NCBI GenBank assembly: GCA_003149915.1
Contig: QAMK01000033.1
Span: forward strand, 51,773-115,772
DNA length: 64,000 nucleotides
From: Bacillota bacterium
GTDB taxonomy: Bacteria > Bacillota_I > Bacilli_A > RF39 > UBA660
Direction: 5' to 3'
The position numbers and the translations under genes were made by a program. Shown in pieces: positions 1-7,003 of this stretch. Numbering within the stretch: the stretch's first letter is position 1; each line of letters begins with the position of its first letter. The notes beneath the pieces were generated by a model, which was not told the DNA's origin, made no database searches, and worked only from the letters and a program-made list of their open reading frames with translations.

Positions 1-263
1 ATACACAATAATATAAAATGATATGCTTTTAACTTTGCTAAGTTTAATAAACTGATAATATTATAAATCGGAATCAAACTAATAAATCCCGGTTTTTTTG
101 CTTTGGTAAAGATGCCCCAAAGGGCTACTAGTTCGATGATAACAATCAATGCAGCAACTAAAACAATCGTCACCATAATCTTGTTATCTGTCGAATTAAA
201 AAAAGATAAAGCATTCATGAACCAGCCAGTATCCGAGTAGCTAAAGATATCGTATGCTATCAT
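1..263 (-). CDS. Partial small membrane protein, DUF5684-like (3' end outside window)
   Basis: The reading frame starts with ATG at 263-261 and runs off the left edge, so only about 87 N-terminal residues are visible. It has a hydrophobic segment at about residues 27-48 followed by the motif KAKKPGFISLIPIYN. That motif resembles DUF5684-type multi-pass membrane proteins, sometimes annotated as signal peptidase I-like although they lack its catalytic domain. An AGAGGTG ribosome binding site lies just upstream and a TTGCCT-17-TATAAT promoter at 291-319. The family call is from memory of the motif. No enzymatic function can be assigned. Confidence 0.6.
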   Translation of the reverse strand, partial: MIAYDIFSYSDTGWFMNALSFFNSTDNKIMVTIVLVAALIVIIELVALWGIFTKAKKPGFISLIPIYNIISLLNLAKLKAYHFILLC

Positions 264-290
264 GTGGAACACCTCTTTATTCTATTTATA

Positions 291-319
291 ATTATAATGG
301 AAAGTAGATGAAAAGGCAA
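291..319 (-). promoter_or_regulatory. Promoter of the partial membrane gene
   Basis: TTGCCT at 314-319, 17-bp spacer, TATAAT at 291-296, reading left into the gene that starts at 263. Confidence 0.7.
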
Positions 320-347
320 TAAAAACCCGTTCAGCTTCATCAATCTA

Positions 348-379
348 GGCAAAATAAAAGTCCTTATTACTAAGGACTT
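348..379 (-). terminator. Intrinsic terminator after the tRNA cluster
   Basis: A perfect 8-bp stem AAGTCCTT/AAGGACTT with a 6-nt loop, then a T-rich run on the minus strand, 10 bases beyond the tRNA-Glu 3' end. Confidence 0.8.
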
Positions 380-389
380 AATTCTTCAT

Positions 390-466
390 TGGTGACCAGT
401 ACGGAATTCGAATCCGTGAATGCTGCCGTGAAAGGGCAGTGTGTTAAGCCACTTCACCAACTGGCC
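390..466 (-). tRNA. tRNA-Glu (anticodon TTC)
   Basis: The minus strand folds as a cloverleaf: acceptor GGCCAGT pairs with ACTGGTC, the anticodon loop is CTTTCAC, the T arm carries GTTCGA-like TTCGAA, and the 3' CCA is encoded at 392-390. It is the last gene of an Ile-Asn-Glu cluster that shares one promoter at 666-694. Confidence 0.93.
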
Positions 467-471
467 ATATA

Positions 472-548
472 TGGCGCCCCAACTAGGACTTGAACCTAGG
501 ACCCCTTGATTAACAGTCAAGTGCTCTAACCAGCTGAGCTATTGAGGC
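472..548 (-). tRNA. tRNA-Asn (anticodon GTT)
   Basis: Acceptor GCCTCAA pairs with TTGGGGC, the anticodon stem CTTGA/TCAAG encloses CTGTTAA, and CCA is encoded at 474-472. It sits between the Ile and Glu tRNA genes. Confidence 0.93.
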
Positions 549-555
549 AAATAAA

Positions 556-632
<77 letters not shown>

Positions 633-665
633 ATTTATGTTGCTTTTTCATGCAAGTACTACTCA

Positions 666-694
666 ATAATACTATAAAATTACATTGAAAGCAA
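666..694 (-). promoter_or_regulatory. Promoter of the Ile-Asn-Glu tRNA unit
   Basis: TTGCTT at 689-694, 17-bp spacer, TATTAT at 666-671, about 34 bp before the tRNA-Ile 5' end. Confidence 0.75.
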
Positions 695-715
695 GCATTT
701 TTTTTGCATTTGTCG

Positions 716-743
716 CAAAAATATACGTTTCTAAAAAGAAACG
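716..743 (-). terminator. Probable terminator after tRNA-Lys
   Basis: Stem CGTTTC/GAAACG with an A/T-rich loop followed on the minus strand by an interrupted T tract. It separates tRNA-Lys from the downstream tRNA unit. Confidence 0.5.
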
Positions 744-780
744 ACAATCTATTCACTTAGTTTCCTAAGGATTGCCAAAT

Positions 781-856
781 TGGTGTCCCCTTGGAGGCTC
801 GAACTCCAGACCCACTGATTAAGAGTCAGTTGCTCTACCAACTGAGCTAAGGAGAC
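781..856 (-). tRNA. tRNA-Lys (anticodon CTT)
   Basis: Acceptor GTCTCC at the 5' end, anticodon stem ACTGA/TCAGT around CTCTTAA, T loop GTTCGAG, encoded CCA at 783-781. It has its own promoter. Confidence 0.93.
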
Positions 857-884
857 AACTTGCTTTTTTATCGAAAGCAAATTT

Positions 885-913
885 ATTTTATCGCATTTTG
901 TCTTATAATGCAA
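885..913 (-). promoter_or_regulatory. Promoter of tRNA-Lys
   Basis: TTGCAT at 908-913, 17-bp spacer, TAAAAT at 885-890. Confidence 0.7.
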
Positions 914-929
914 GTCCTATTTTCACAAA

Positions 930-954
930 ACATATTTTATTTTTTACAATATGT
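930..954 (-). terminator. Weak hairpin at the end of the 937-1380 gene
   Basis: Stem ACATATT/AATATGT with an A-rich loop and a short T run; it overlaps the stop codon. It may act as a terminator. Confidence 0.4.
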
Positions 955-1380
955 CTTAAATTCTGTTTGATTTCTAAAAATATCTTTTGCAAGTTCCGTA
1001 ATGCCAAAGTTCACATCTTTGTTTGTCATTTTCTTACCATGACAGTTGTAAGTATCTGAAATACTTGCTACAACTAACCTTGCCTTTTGAAATGGAGACA
1101 TCTTCTCATAGTCCTTTTGATTACTTGTATAGGCAATTAAATTGGCTAGAATTTCATCTTTATACTGATATTGTTTTAAATAATCGATTAACTCGTTATT
1201 TACTTGTGCTGGATCGATTCTTAAACTTTCTAGTGGTACGGTCGAATTAATAACAGCATCTATATAAGAATAAAAGTTATCTGGTGTTAACTTACTCAAT
1301 TCATTTGTCAAATCAAATTGATTCATCAATGTAAATACGATATCACTGTTTTCTTCATGATTTCTTTCAAAAAATGTCAT
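937..1380 (-). CDS. Hypothetical protein, 147 aa
   Basis: I do not recognise a family. The protein is acidic to neutral and predicted mostly helical, with no signal peptide, membrane segment or obvious metal motif; it ends in a short lysine-rich tail. The start is supported by an AGGAGAG ribosome binding site and by a TTGAAA-17-TATAAT promoter at 1409-1437. It is a single-gene unit, divergent from the gene at 1501, and the two promoters lie back to back within 70 bp. Expression is likely; function is unknown. Confidence 0.7.
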   Translation of the reverse strand: MTFFERNHEENSDIVFTLMNQFDLTNELSKLTPDNFYSYIDAVINSTVPLESLRIDPAQVNNELIDYLKQYQYKDEILANLIAYTSNQKDYEKMSPFQKARLVVASISDTYNCHGKKMTNKDVNFGITELAKDIFRNQTEFKTYCKK

Positions 1381-1408
1381 ATTCTCTCCTCTTTTCTGCG
1401 GACTTCGT

Positions 1409-1437
1409 ATTATAGCATATTATTTTTCTTTTTTCAA
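1409..1437 (-). promoter_or_regulatory. Promoter of the 937-1380 gene
   Basis: TTGAAA at 1432-1437, 17-bp spacer, TATAAT at 1409-1414. Confidence 0.75.
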
Positions 1438-1448
1438 TATGATTTTTC

Positions 1449-1477
1449 TTGTGTTACACGATTTTTCCCGTTATACT
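1449..1477 (+). promoter_or_regulatory. Promoter of the 1501-2514 gene
   Basis: TTGTGT at 1449-1454, 17-bp spacer, TATACT at 1472-1477. It fixes the start at ATG 1501, because any upstream start would precede the transcript. Confidence 0.75.
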
Positions 1478-1500
1478 ATCTTATTAAGAGAGGTTATATT

Positions 1501-2514
1501 ATGTTTGAAAATTTATTACCAGTTCCACGTAGAAAAACAGAAATGGTGATTCAAAATGGAACAACTTATATTACGCAGGTACCGTTAATACAACCGACTA
1601 AAGTTACATCAACCAACTATGAATTATCTGACCGTGTCGATAAATTAATTAAATGGGCTACCAAATGTGTAGCACCAAAGGGACATACGGATACCGGTGT
1701 CTTTCATTATCCAGAACGGCTTCGAAACTTGATGGAAAAAGTTGCTTGCTGGTATGAAATGCGATACACCAGAAATGAAATTAATCAGATGTGTTATTAT
1801 GGTGCTAGTGAAGATATCAATATGGATGAAATTTTATTTCATAAAAAATGGAGTGATGGTCAAACAATCTGGTCGCAAGGATTCGATAAGGATACGTTCT
1901 TAGAAACTCTAGAACATGAAGAAAAGTACTTGCTATACGAACCGACATTTCCAAGTAGAATGATGGAAGGTTTATCGAACAGATACCAGGTTTCTTTTCG
2001 AAAAGTAGTCGATTCTAAGACTGGGCAGGAGAACATTGTAGCAGAATTTCCTACTCTTCGAAATCCCGACGACCTAGTTGCTTTAAAAAATAAGGTTTCA
2101 GATGTAATTAATGAGTATAGTGATGATTCTTATTTGCATCATGAGTTATTGAATTGTATCATGTATCGGATCATCGATCATGACCCAAACCGTGTTGGGC
2201 CTAGAAGAGCAATGCTATTTGCCAAAGAATTTGGAACAGATATTCGTATTCCGATGCAATACGGAGTCGATACATCTGACCCGGGCTTAAAAGAACAGAT
2301 CGAGTTCTATCTTTCTTTAGGCGGATCAGAGGACGTCGATTGTCTCATTAACTATTGCTGGAGAGCAAAGAAAAATCAACCGTTAGAAGTAGAACCACTA
2401 CGAAAGATTATGGCAAGAGTTGGTGCGCAAAGGCCAAGTCCTGAGTCTTTAGAGTCTGGCAAAGTCAAAGTACTCACGAATCAAAACAATCCTTCTTTAC
2501 CAAAAAAAGTCTAA
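1501..2514 (+). CDS. Hypothetical protein, 337 aa
   Basis: The frame is open further upstream, but ATG 1501 is chosen because AGAGAGG lies 7 bases before it and the promoter ends at 1477. The protein is soluble and charged, without signal peptide or membrane segment, and has a proline- and serine-rich C-terminus. The central region (about residues 40-110) is rich in Trp and Cys. No family motif is recognised. It is one of only three plus-strand genes in the window and converges on the 2519-3349 gene through a shared terminator. Confidence 0.7.
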   Translation: MFENLLPVPRRKTEMVIQNGTTYITQVPLIQPTKVTSTNYELSDRVDKLIKWATKCVAPKGHTDTGVFHYPERLRNLMEKVACWYEMRYTRNEINQMCYYGASEDINMDEILFHKKWSDGQTIWSQGFDKDTFLETLEHEEKYLLYEPTFPSRMMEGLSNRYQVSFRKVVDSKTGQENIVAEFPTLRNPDDLVALKNKVSDVINEYSDDSYLHHELLNCIMYRIIDHDPNRVGPRRAMLFAKEFGTDIRIPMQYGVDTSDPGLKEQIEFYLSLGGSEDVDCLINYCWRAKKNQPLEVEPLRKIMARVGAQRPSPESLESGKVKVLTNQNNPSLPKKV

Positions 2515-2529
2515 TAATCTAGGCTTTTT
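2503..2529. terminator. Bidirectional terminator between convergent genes
   Basis: A 10-bp stem runs from AAAAAGTCTA to TAGGCTTTTT with a 6-nt loop. It carries A/T runs on both sides and overlaps both stop codons. Confidence 0.8.
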
Positions 2530-3349
2530 GTTTTGCATGTAGATAATGGGCAACTAGATGTAAGACTCTGTCTTTGTGATGTGGTTTTTCATTTGGATAC
2601 ATTTTCTCTAATAACTTCTGCTCTAGTTTTGTTACTTCTTCATAAGATAGGACACCTAGAGTGTTTCCACGAAACATTTTTTCGGCTTCCTTTTTATCTG
2701 GGTAAAAAGCATTAGAGGCAATATCTAATACTTCTGTGCCGTTCGTTAAAAAAGCATGGTAATATCCTGTTGTAAAAAATGTTGGCAAGTAAGACAAAAC
2801 GACACGATACGTATCTTGATTCTCTTTTAAAAAATCAAAACTTCGCGCATAGCATTCTTGCAATAATGTCCTTTCAAAAATATAAGATGAGTTCGTATTT
2901 TTAAATACATCACTTGCTTTTCGGATGTGAATGGTGCCAATTTTTGTATCCAATTGATACAATTCTCCATCTTGGGAAATTTGCTTTACACCAGGAAGTA
3001 ACGTTGGACTTAGATAATTCAAGTTGGAATTTGGTAGTGCCATCAAACGACCAGTTGCTTCGCGAATACAATATGGATAACAAATATCATTTGCTTCCAT
3101 CAACATCGTTAATAATCTTTCCGCTTTTTCATCATGAATTTCTTTTACAATTACATACGTTTTTAATAGACTTCGCATATTGGGTTCCACTTGCGTAGCA
3201 TCTAGATGACATAAATCATAAAACTTTATTAAAATTTCTTGTGCGATTTGATCTTCTATCTTTTCAGGAGCGATTTCATACTGTCTAATTCTTTTTCTTA
3301 AGACATCCCATGTAAAATCTTCTAAGAGTGTTGGTCTATCTTGTTTCAT
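2519..3349 (-). CDS. Hypothetical protein, 276 aa, possible cysteine peptidase or transglutaminase-like fold
   Basis: The start is placed at the internal ATG (3349-3347), directly after an AGAAGGG site and below the promoter at 3374-3402; the longer frame would start inside the promoter. No signal peptide is present. A Cys in the QECYARSFDFL stretch is followed by YYHAFL and then VLDIASNAFY. This spacing resembles the Cys-His-Asp order of papain or transglutaminase folds, but it is a weak inference. The gene lies immediately downstream of toxN and has its own promoter, whose -35 box overlaps the toxN stop. Function is otherwise unknown. Confidence 0.6.
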   Translation of the reverse strand: MKQDRPTLLEDFTWDVLRKRIRQYEIAPEKIEDQIAQEILIKFYDLCHLDATQVEPNMRSLLKTYVIVKEIHDEKAERLLTMLMEANDICYPYCIREATGRLMALPNSNLNYLSPTLLPGVKQISQDGELYQLDTKIGTIHIRKASDVFKNTNSSYIFERTLLQECYARSFDFLKENQDTYRVVLSYLPTFFTTGYYHAFLTNGTEVLDIASNAFYPDKKEAEKMFRGNTLGVLSYEEVTKLEQKLLEKMYPNEKPHHKDRVLHLVAHYLHAKQKA

Positions 3350-3373
3350 AGTAACCCTTCTTTCAGAGTGTCT

Positions 3374-3402
3374 ACTATATCCTAAAATAAAACACATGTC
3401 AA
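3374..3402 (-). promoter_or_regulatory. Promoter of the 2519-3349 gene
   Basis: TTGACA at 3397-3402, 17-bp spacer, TATAGT at 3374-3379. The -35 box overlaps the last codons of toxN. Confidence 0.8.
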
Positions 3403-3920
3403 TTTGTGATATTCATTTTATTTTGATTGTACTCTGTACATTTTTCTTCTAACAATTTAAAATTGCAACATCTTTGCATGATGGAATTTGGTAAACGGTT
3501 TGCAATTTGTTTCTGATACAATTGAAATGATTTTTTATATAACTGATTACGGTTCCTATTTAACCAATAAATTTGTTCTTGTAGTAGCTTATAATATGCA
3601 CGATCTGAACTATTTAAGATTCGTTCAAAATTAATTTTTGTAATATTTTTAGTAGTTACCGGTAACATATTATTAAAGTTTACTGCGCCTAATTTTCCAC
3701 CATCTAATTTCAAAAAATCAATCGTATTATGCATTTTTAAATGTTTTCGTTTTGGGCTAGATAAAGGTGCAAAATAGTGATAAGTATCTACACGAAACAA
3801 AACACCAACAAACGGTCGATTTAATTTCTTATCATAATTGTATGGTACTCTTTTATCAAATGTTCTTAAAAAGTCACAATAATCACTATTTATTTTTACT
3901 AAAATTAATCTTTGTTTCAT
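3399..3920 (-). CDS. toxN: ToxN/AbiQ-family type III toxin endoribonuclease
   Basis: The 173-aa product has the usual ToxN length. It starts with a basic strand and SDYCDFLRTFDKRVPYN, continues with FVGVLF and the family signature YFAPLSSPKRKH at about residues 52-63, then GAVNFNNMLPV, and ends CCNFKLLEEKCTEY; all are recognisable from ToxN and AbiQ. ToxN cleaves mRNA and is inhibited by its repeat RNA. The start is ATG 3920, preceded by AAAGGAGG at ideal spacing; the frame is open further upstream. Just before it are a terminator and three 34-nt ToxI repeats, the standard type III order. A second strong promoter lies directly before the gene, which is unusual. Confidence 0.9.
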   Translation of the reverse strand: MKQRLILVKINSDYCDFLRTFDKRVPYNYDKKLNRPFVGVLFRVDTYHYFAPLSSPKRKHLKMHNTIDFLKLDGGKLGAVNFNNMLPVTTKNITKINFERILNSSDRAYYKLLQEQIYWLNRNRNQLYKKSFQLYQKQIANRLPNSIMQRCCNFKLLEEKCTEYNQNKMNITN

Positions 3921-3942
3921 AATCCTCCTTTCTTTTTCTATT

Positions 3943-3971
3943 ATTATATATATCAAACATATGTTTGTCAA
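3943..3971 (-). promoter_or_regulatory. Consensus promoter directly before toxN, with a palindromic spacer
   Basis: Perfect TTGACA at 3966-3971, 17-bp spacer, perfect TATAAT at 3943-3948. The perfect 14-bp palindrome CAAACATATGTTTG (3954-3967) fills most of the spacer and overlaps the -35 box, so it is a candidate operator. The site lies after the ToxI terminator and would transcribe toxin without antitoxin. Confidence 0.75.
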
Positions 3972-3978
3972 TCAATTT

Positions 3979-4010
3979 CAAATAAAAACTAGAGTGTGCT
4001 CTCTAGTTTT
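3979..4010 (-). terminator. Terminator between ToxI and toxN
   Basis: Perfect 10-bp stem AAAACTAGAG/CTCTAGTTTT with a 6-nt loop, followed by TTTTTATTTG on the minus strand. In type III systems such a terminator sets the antitoxin to toxin ratio. Confidence 0.88.
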
Positions 4011-4118
4011 CTTTTTTCAGTTCCTCTTATGGTGGGAATCACCGCTTTTTTCAGTTCCTCTTATGGTGGGAATCACCGCTTTTTTCAGTTCCTCTTATGG
4101 TGGGAATCACCAGCTTTT
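3985..4118 (-). ncRNA. ToxI antitoxin RNA precursor
   Basis: The minus-strand transcript from about 4118 contains three 34-nt units and ends at the terminator. Each unit contains GGUG, UUCC, CACC and GGAA in that order. GGUG pairs with CACC and UUCC pairs with GGAA in an interleaved fashion, which is an H-type pseudoknot as expected for ToxI. An A-rich run between units (AAAAAAG) is the likely cleavage region. The ends are estimated from the -10 box and the hairpin. Confidence 0.85.
4011..4112 (-). repeat. Three tandem 34-nt ToxI repeats
   Basis: Units lie at 4011-4044, 4045-4078 and 4079-4112. They are identical except for the last plus-strand base of the third unit. Unit length and copy number are within the range of known ToxI arrays. 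Confidence 0.95.
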
Positions 4119-4124
4119 TGGATT

Positions 4125-4153
4125 ATTATATAAGATTATTCTAAATTTGTCTA
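4125..4153 (-). promoter_or_regulatory. Promoter of the ToxI-toxN cassette
   Basis: TAGACA at 4148-4153, 17-bp spacer, TATAAT at 4125-4130. It sits just beyond the ddl stop codon, and the predicted start is near 4118, a few bases before the first repeat. Confidence 0.8.
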
Positions 4154-4156
4154 CTC

Positions 4157-5374
4157 TTATTTTAATTTTCCTTTTAGGCCTTTTGTTCCTTTTAATCCTT
4201 TGGCACCGCCATGATATCCTTCTAGAATGTTCGTCTCAAACGAATGGATTTTACTAATTCTACGTTTGTAATCTTTAATTCCCTGATTAATCATGTCATC
4301 TAATAATTCTGTATAATCTTTATTTAATGGTTCCCATAAATAGAATGCTAAAGATCCTGGAATGCTGTTTACTTCATTAATGTAAACTTTCTTTGCTTTC
4401 TTATCGATTAGAAAGTCAAATCTTGCAACACCAGAGGAGTTCAATGCTCGAACTGCCATGCTAGCAACACGACGAACTTCTTCTTTTAGTTTATCATCGA
4501 TAGACGCTGGAATCTTGTGAGAACTTCTCGCATTTTTGCTTCCTTTAGAAGAAGTAATCGTACCACCTTTTTTACCATTTCCTAAGTATTTCTCTTGATA
4601 TGTTAAGAAATCTTCTGCTGACATTACTTCTTCGATTTCACTTAGTTCAAAGTTTTCGTGGTTACCAAGTGTGCTGATGTTTACTTCCACTAAATTTTTG
4701 ACTAATTCTTCTACCAAAATCTTTTCGTCATATGTGATGGCATTATCGATTGCTTCTTTTAACTCTTCTTCTGTATGAGCGACAGAAATACCGACACTAC
4801 TACCTAATTTTGCAGGCTTTACGATGACTGGTAACTCTAATTTCTTTAAAATTCTCTTAATTTCTTTTTCTGGGTCTTCTAAATATTCATGATCAAAAAA
4901 CCAAGTATAATTTACAATTGGCAAGTTCTCACATTCGAGGATTTCTTTCATGAATACTTTATCTTGCCCTACTACGGATGCATATACGTCACTTCCTACG
5001 AAAGGAATGCCGATACTTTGTAAATATCCTTGTAAGACGCCGTCTTCTACATTCGTACCATGTACGATAGGGAAAGCTATATCGATCGTATTGACTACTC
5101 TTCTAAGCAATCCTTTGCTTTGTAGTACGAACTCTCCTTTGCGGTAATACAAGACTACGTTTTTAGCATTTCTCTTTAGTAATGCCATATCTTTATAAAT
5201 CTCTATATCTTTTAAACATTCTCCTGTATACCATTCTCTATCTTTCGTAATATAAATTGGAATTACCTCATATTGATTGGTATCCATTTTATACATTGCT
5301 TGAACAGCAGAGATAATACTTACCTCATGTTCAACACTTTCTCCTCCAAAAATTACACCTACTCTAATTTTCAT
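4157..5374 (-). CDS. ddl: D-alanine--D-alanine ligase
   Basis: This cytoplasmic ATP-grasp enzyme joins two D-alanines for the peptidoglycan stem peptide. Motifs seen are VIFGGESVEHEVS at the N-terminus, FPIVHGTNVEDG (101-112), VIVKPAKLGSSVGIS (about 183-197) and the C-terminal NEVNSIPGSLAFYLWE metal and substrate loop. At 405 aa it is longer than typical Ddl (about 350) because of a lysine/glycine-rich tail with a repeated KGLKG motif. An AGGAGG site precedes the ATG. It follows murF by 12 bases, so MurF receives D-Ala-D-Ala from its operon partner. Confidence 0.95.
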   Translation of the reverse strand: MKIRVGVIFGGESVEHEVSIISAVQAMYKMDTNQYEVIPIYITKDREWYTGECLKDIEIYKDMALLKRNAKNVVLYYRKGEFVLQSKGLLRRVVNTIDIAFPIVHGTNVEDGVLQGYLQSIGIPFVGSDVYASVVGQDKVFMKEILECENLPIVNYTWFFDHEYLEDPEKEIKRILKKLELPVIVKPAKLGSSVGISVAHTEEELKEAIDNAITYDEKILVEELVKNLVEVNISTLGNHENFELSEIEEVMSAEDFLTYQEKYLGNGKKGGTITSSKGSKNARSSHKIPASIDDKLKEEVRRVASMAVRALNSSGVARFDFLIDKKAKKVYINEVNSIPGSLAFYLWEPLNKDYTELLDDMINQGIKDYKRRISKIHSFETNILEGYHGGAKGLKGTKGLKGKLK

Positions 5375-5386
5375 CTTTTAAACCTC

Positions 5387-6994
5387 CTACTCGTTGTATG
5401 TGTCAGGTAAATCATTTTCGAATAATGCATAAATGTCATCCTGACCTTTTAATTTATTACTAATTAATGGGTACGCATCCCGTACATCATTGATAATGAA
5501 AATGTTGTCTTTTTCGTAACCAGCATCCAATAATCCTTTGTAAATTGGTTTGGTTCGTTTTTCTCCTACTAGTACAACGTAATCTGCCACTTTGGCAATC
5601 TGTGTACCAAAGATACGATTGTATTCTTCTTCTTTTTCTCCTAGTTCAATCATTCCTGGAGTGACAACGACTTTCGTTCCTGGCATCATACCAAGGACTT
5701 CTGTTGCCATTTTGGCACCGACTGGATTGGAATTATATGCATCATCGATTTGATACATATTTCCTAACTTTTTAATTTCTAGACGATGTTCCACCGGCTT
5801 TACACGATGGACGCTCGTCTGTAAATCTTTAAATTTAATACCAAATTCACGACCTAAAGCGATGCCTGCTAGAATATTGTAAACACTGTATTCTCCTAGT
5901 AATTTCGTCTCAAATTCGTATGTTTCTTTGTCTCCTTTGACGTGAAGTGTGAACTTTGTTCCTTTAGAATTACATTTGATGTCGGTCGCATAATAATCGA
6001 CATCATGATTTTTGATACCAATCCAAATTTTCTTACATGGATTTTGAATCTCGTAAGACGTCTGTTTTGGATCATCTCCATTTAACACGGCCACACCATC
6101 TTCAGGAAGAGATTCGATCAGTTCAAATTTTCCTTTTTGTATATTTTCTTCACTACCGAACGATTCTAAATGAGCCGTCCCAATCGTTGTTAAAATTCCG
6201 TATTTTGGATGAACCAAATCGCAAAGTTGCTTGATATCTCCTCTTGCGTACGCACCCATTTCAGCGATAAAGACTTCATCGAATTTATCCAAATAATTGT
6301 TCACTGTCACCATTAAACCAGGATACGTATTAAAGTTTTTAGGGCTCGGTTTGGTGATGTACTTAATACTTAAAATGTCATTTAAAATATTTTTGGAACT
6401 GGTCTTTCCATAACTACCTGTAATTCCTACGATTTTTAACTGTGACATGCCAGCCAATTTCTTCTTGGCTTGATGCGCAAAGTGCATGTAAACACATTTT
6501 TCCACTGGTTTATTGATTACGTTTGCAAGGAATGCCATCGGGAATGCTAGAACGATTTCTATCATCATGATTGCAAACATGATAAAGCGTAATTCTTCGT
6601 TCACAAAAATTAAGATGGCAGGTACTAAAAATAAAATAAATAATGTTATCCACAAGCGCTTAATACGAGCGGTTGTTACTAATGGCTTTTTCGTCTTTTC
6701 ATTTTTTAAGGCGTTCATTAAATAATACAGTTCTGTAATTGCAAATACAATCATTAAAATCATGAATATGTTGCGATACACTGGCACTTCTTGAACCAAA
6801 ACAGTTGCTAACAACAATACGATTAAGAAGATATCAAAGTATCCAAATGCAATGCGCTTGTTTTTGATTACCCATTTTACATAACGGTTGTTTTCGTTAT
6901 ATAAGTTTTGCTGTAACATATGAAGGGCTCTTCTTTCTTTCGTATAATAGTAAAGAGTTAGTGCAAAAACCAAAGCAATTTCTAATAATAACAT
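5387..6994 (-). CDS. murF: UDP-MurNAc-tripeptide--D-Ala-D-Ala ligase with N-terminal membrane domain
   Basis: MurF adds D-Ala-D-Ala to the UDP-MurNAc tripeptide, the last cytoplasmic precursor step. The Mur-ligase part starts near residue 180 with GITGSYGKTSS (190-200, P-loop) and contains FIAEMGAYARGDI, VKPVEHRLE and DDAYNSNP. The first 160 residues form about five membrane segments (about 2-17, 52-68, 74-93, 115-131, 135-157), absent from classical soluble MurF, which suggests tethering near MraY. The gene lies 9 bases after the hydrolase gene and 12 before ddl, all on one promoter at 7737-7765. Confidence 0.93.
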   Translation of the reverse strand: MLLLEIALVFALTLYYYTKERRALHMLQQNLYNENNRYVKWVIKNKRIAFGYFDIFLIVLLLATVLVQEVPVYRNIFMILMIVFAITELYYLMNALKNEKTKKPLVTTARIKRLWITLFILFLVPAILIFVNEELRFIMFAIMMIEIVLAFPMAFLANVINKPVEKCVYMHFAHQAKKKLAGMSQLKIVGITGSYGKTSSKNILNDILSIKYITKPSPKNFNTYPGLMVTVNNYLDKFDEVFIAEMGAYARGDIKQLCDLVHPKYGILTTIGTAHLESFGSEENIQKGKFELIESLPEDGVAVLNGDDPKQTSYEIQNPCKKIWIGIKNHDVDYYATDIKCNSKGTKFTLHVKGDKETYEFETKLLGEYSVYNILAGIALGREFGIKFKDLQTSVHRVKPVEHRLEIKKLGNMYQIDDAYNSNPVGAKMATEVLGMMPGTKVVVTPGMIELGEKEEEYNRIFGTQIAKVADYVVLVGEKRTKPIYKGLLDAGYEKDNIFIINDVRDAYPLISNKLKGQDDIYALFENDLPDTYNE

Positions 6995-7003
6995 ATGAAC
7001 CTC

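Noticed and set aside
1318..1500. N-terminal extension of the 1501-2514 gene
   Set aside because: The extension crosses both divergent promoters and has no ribosome binding site.
3399..3401. TGA read as tryptophan (Mycoplasma code)
   Set aside because: toxN and the gene before prs end at TGA with well-placed following signals, and tryptophan is encoded by TGG throughout.
4011..4112. The three 34-nt repeats as a CRISPR array
   Set aside because: The units are directly adjacent without spacers, no cas genes are present, and they precede a ToxN gene as ToxI arrays do.
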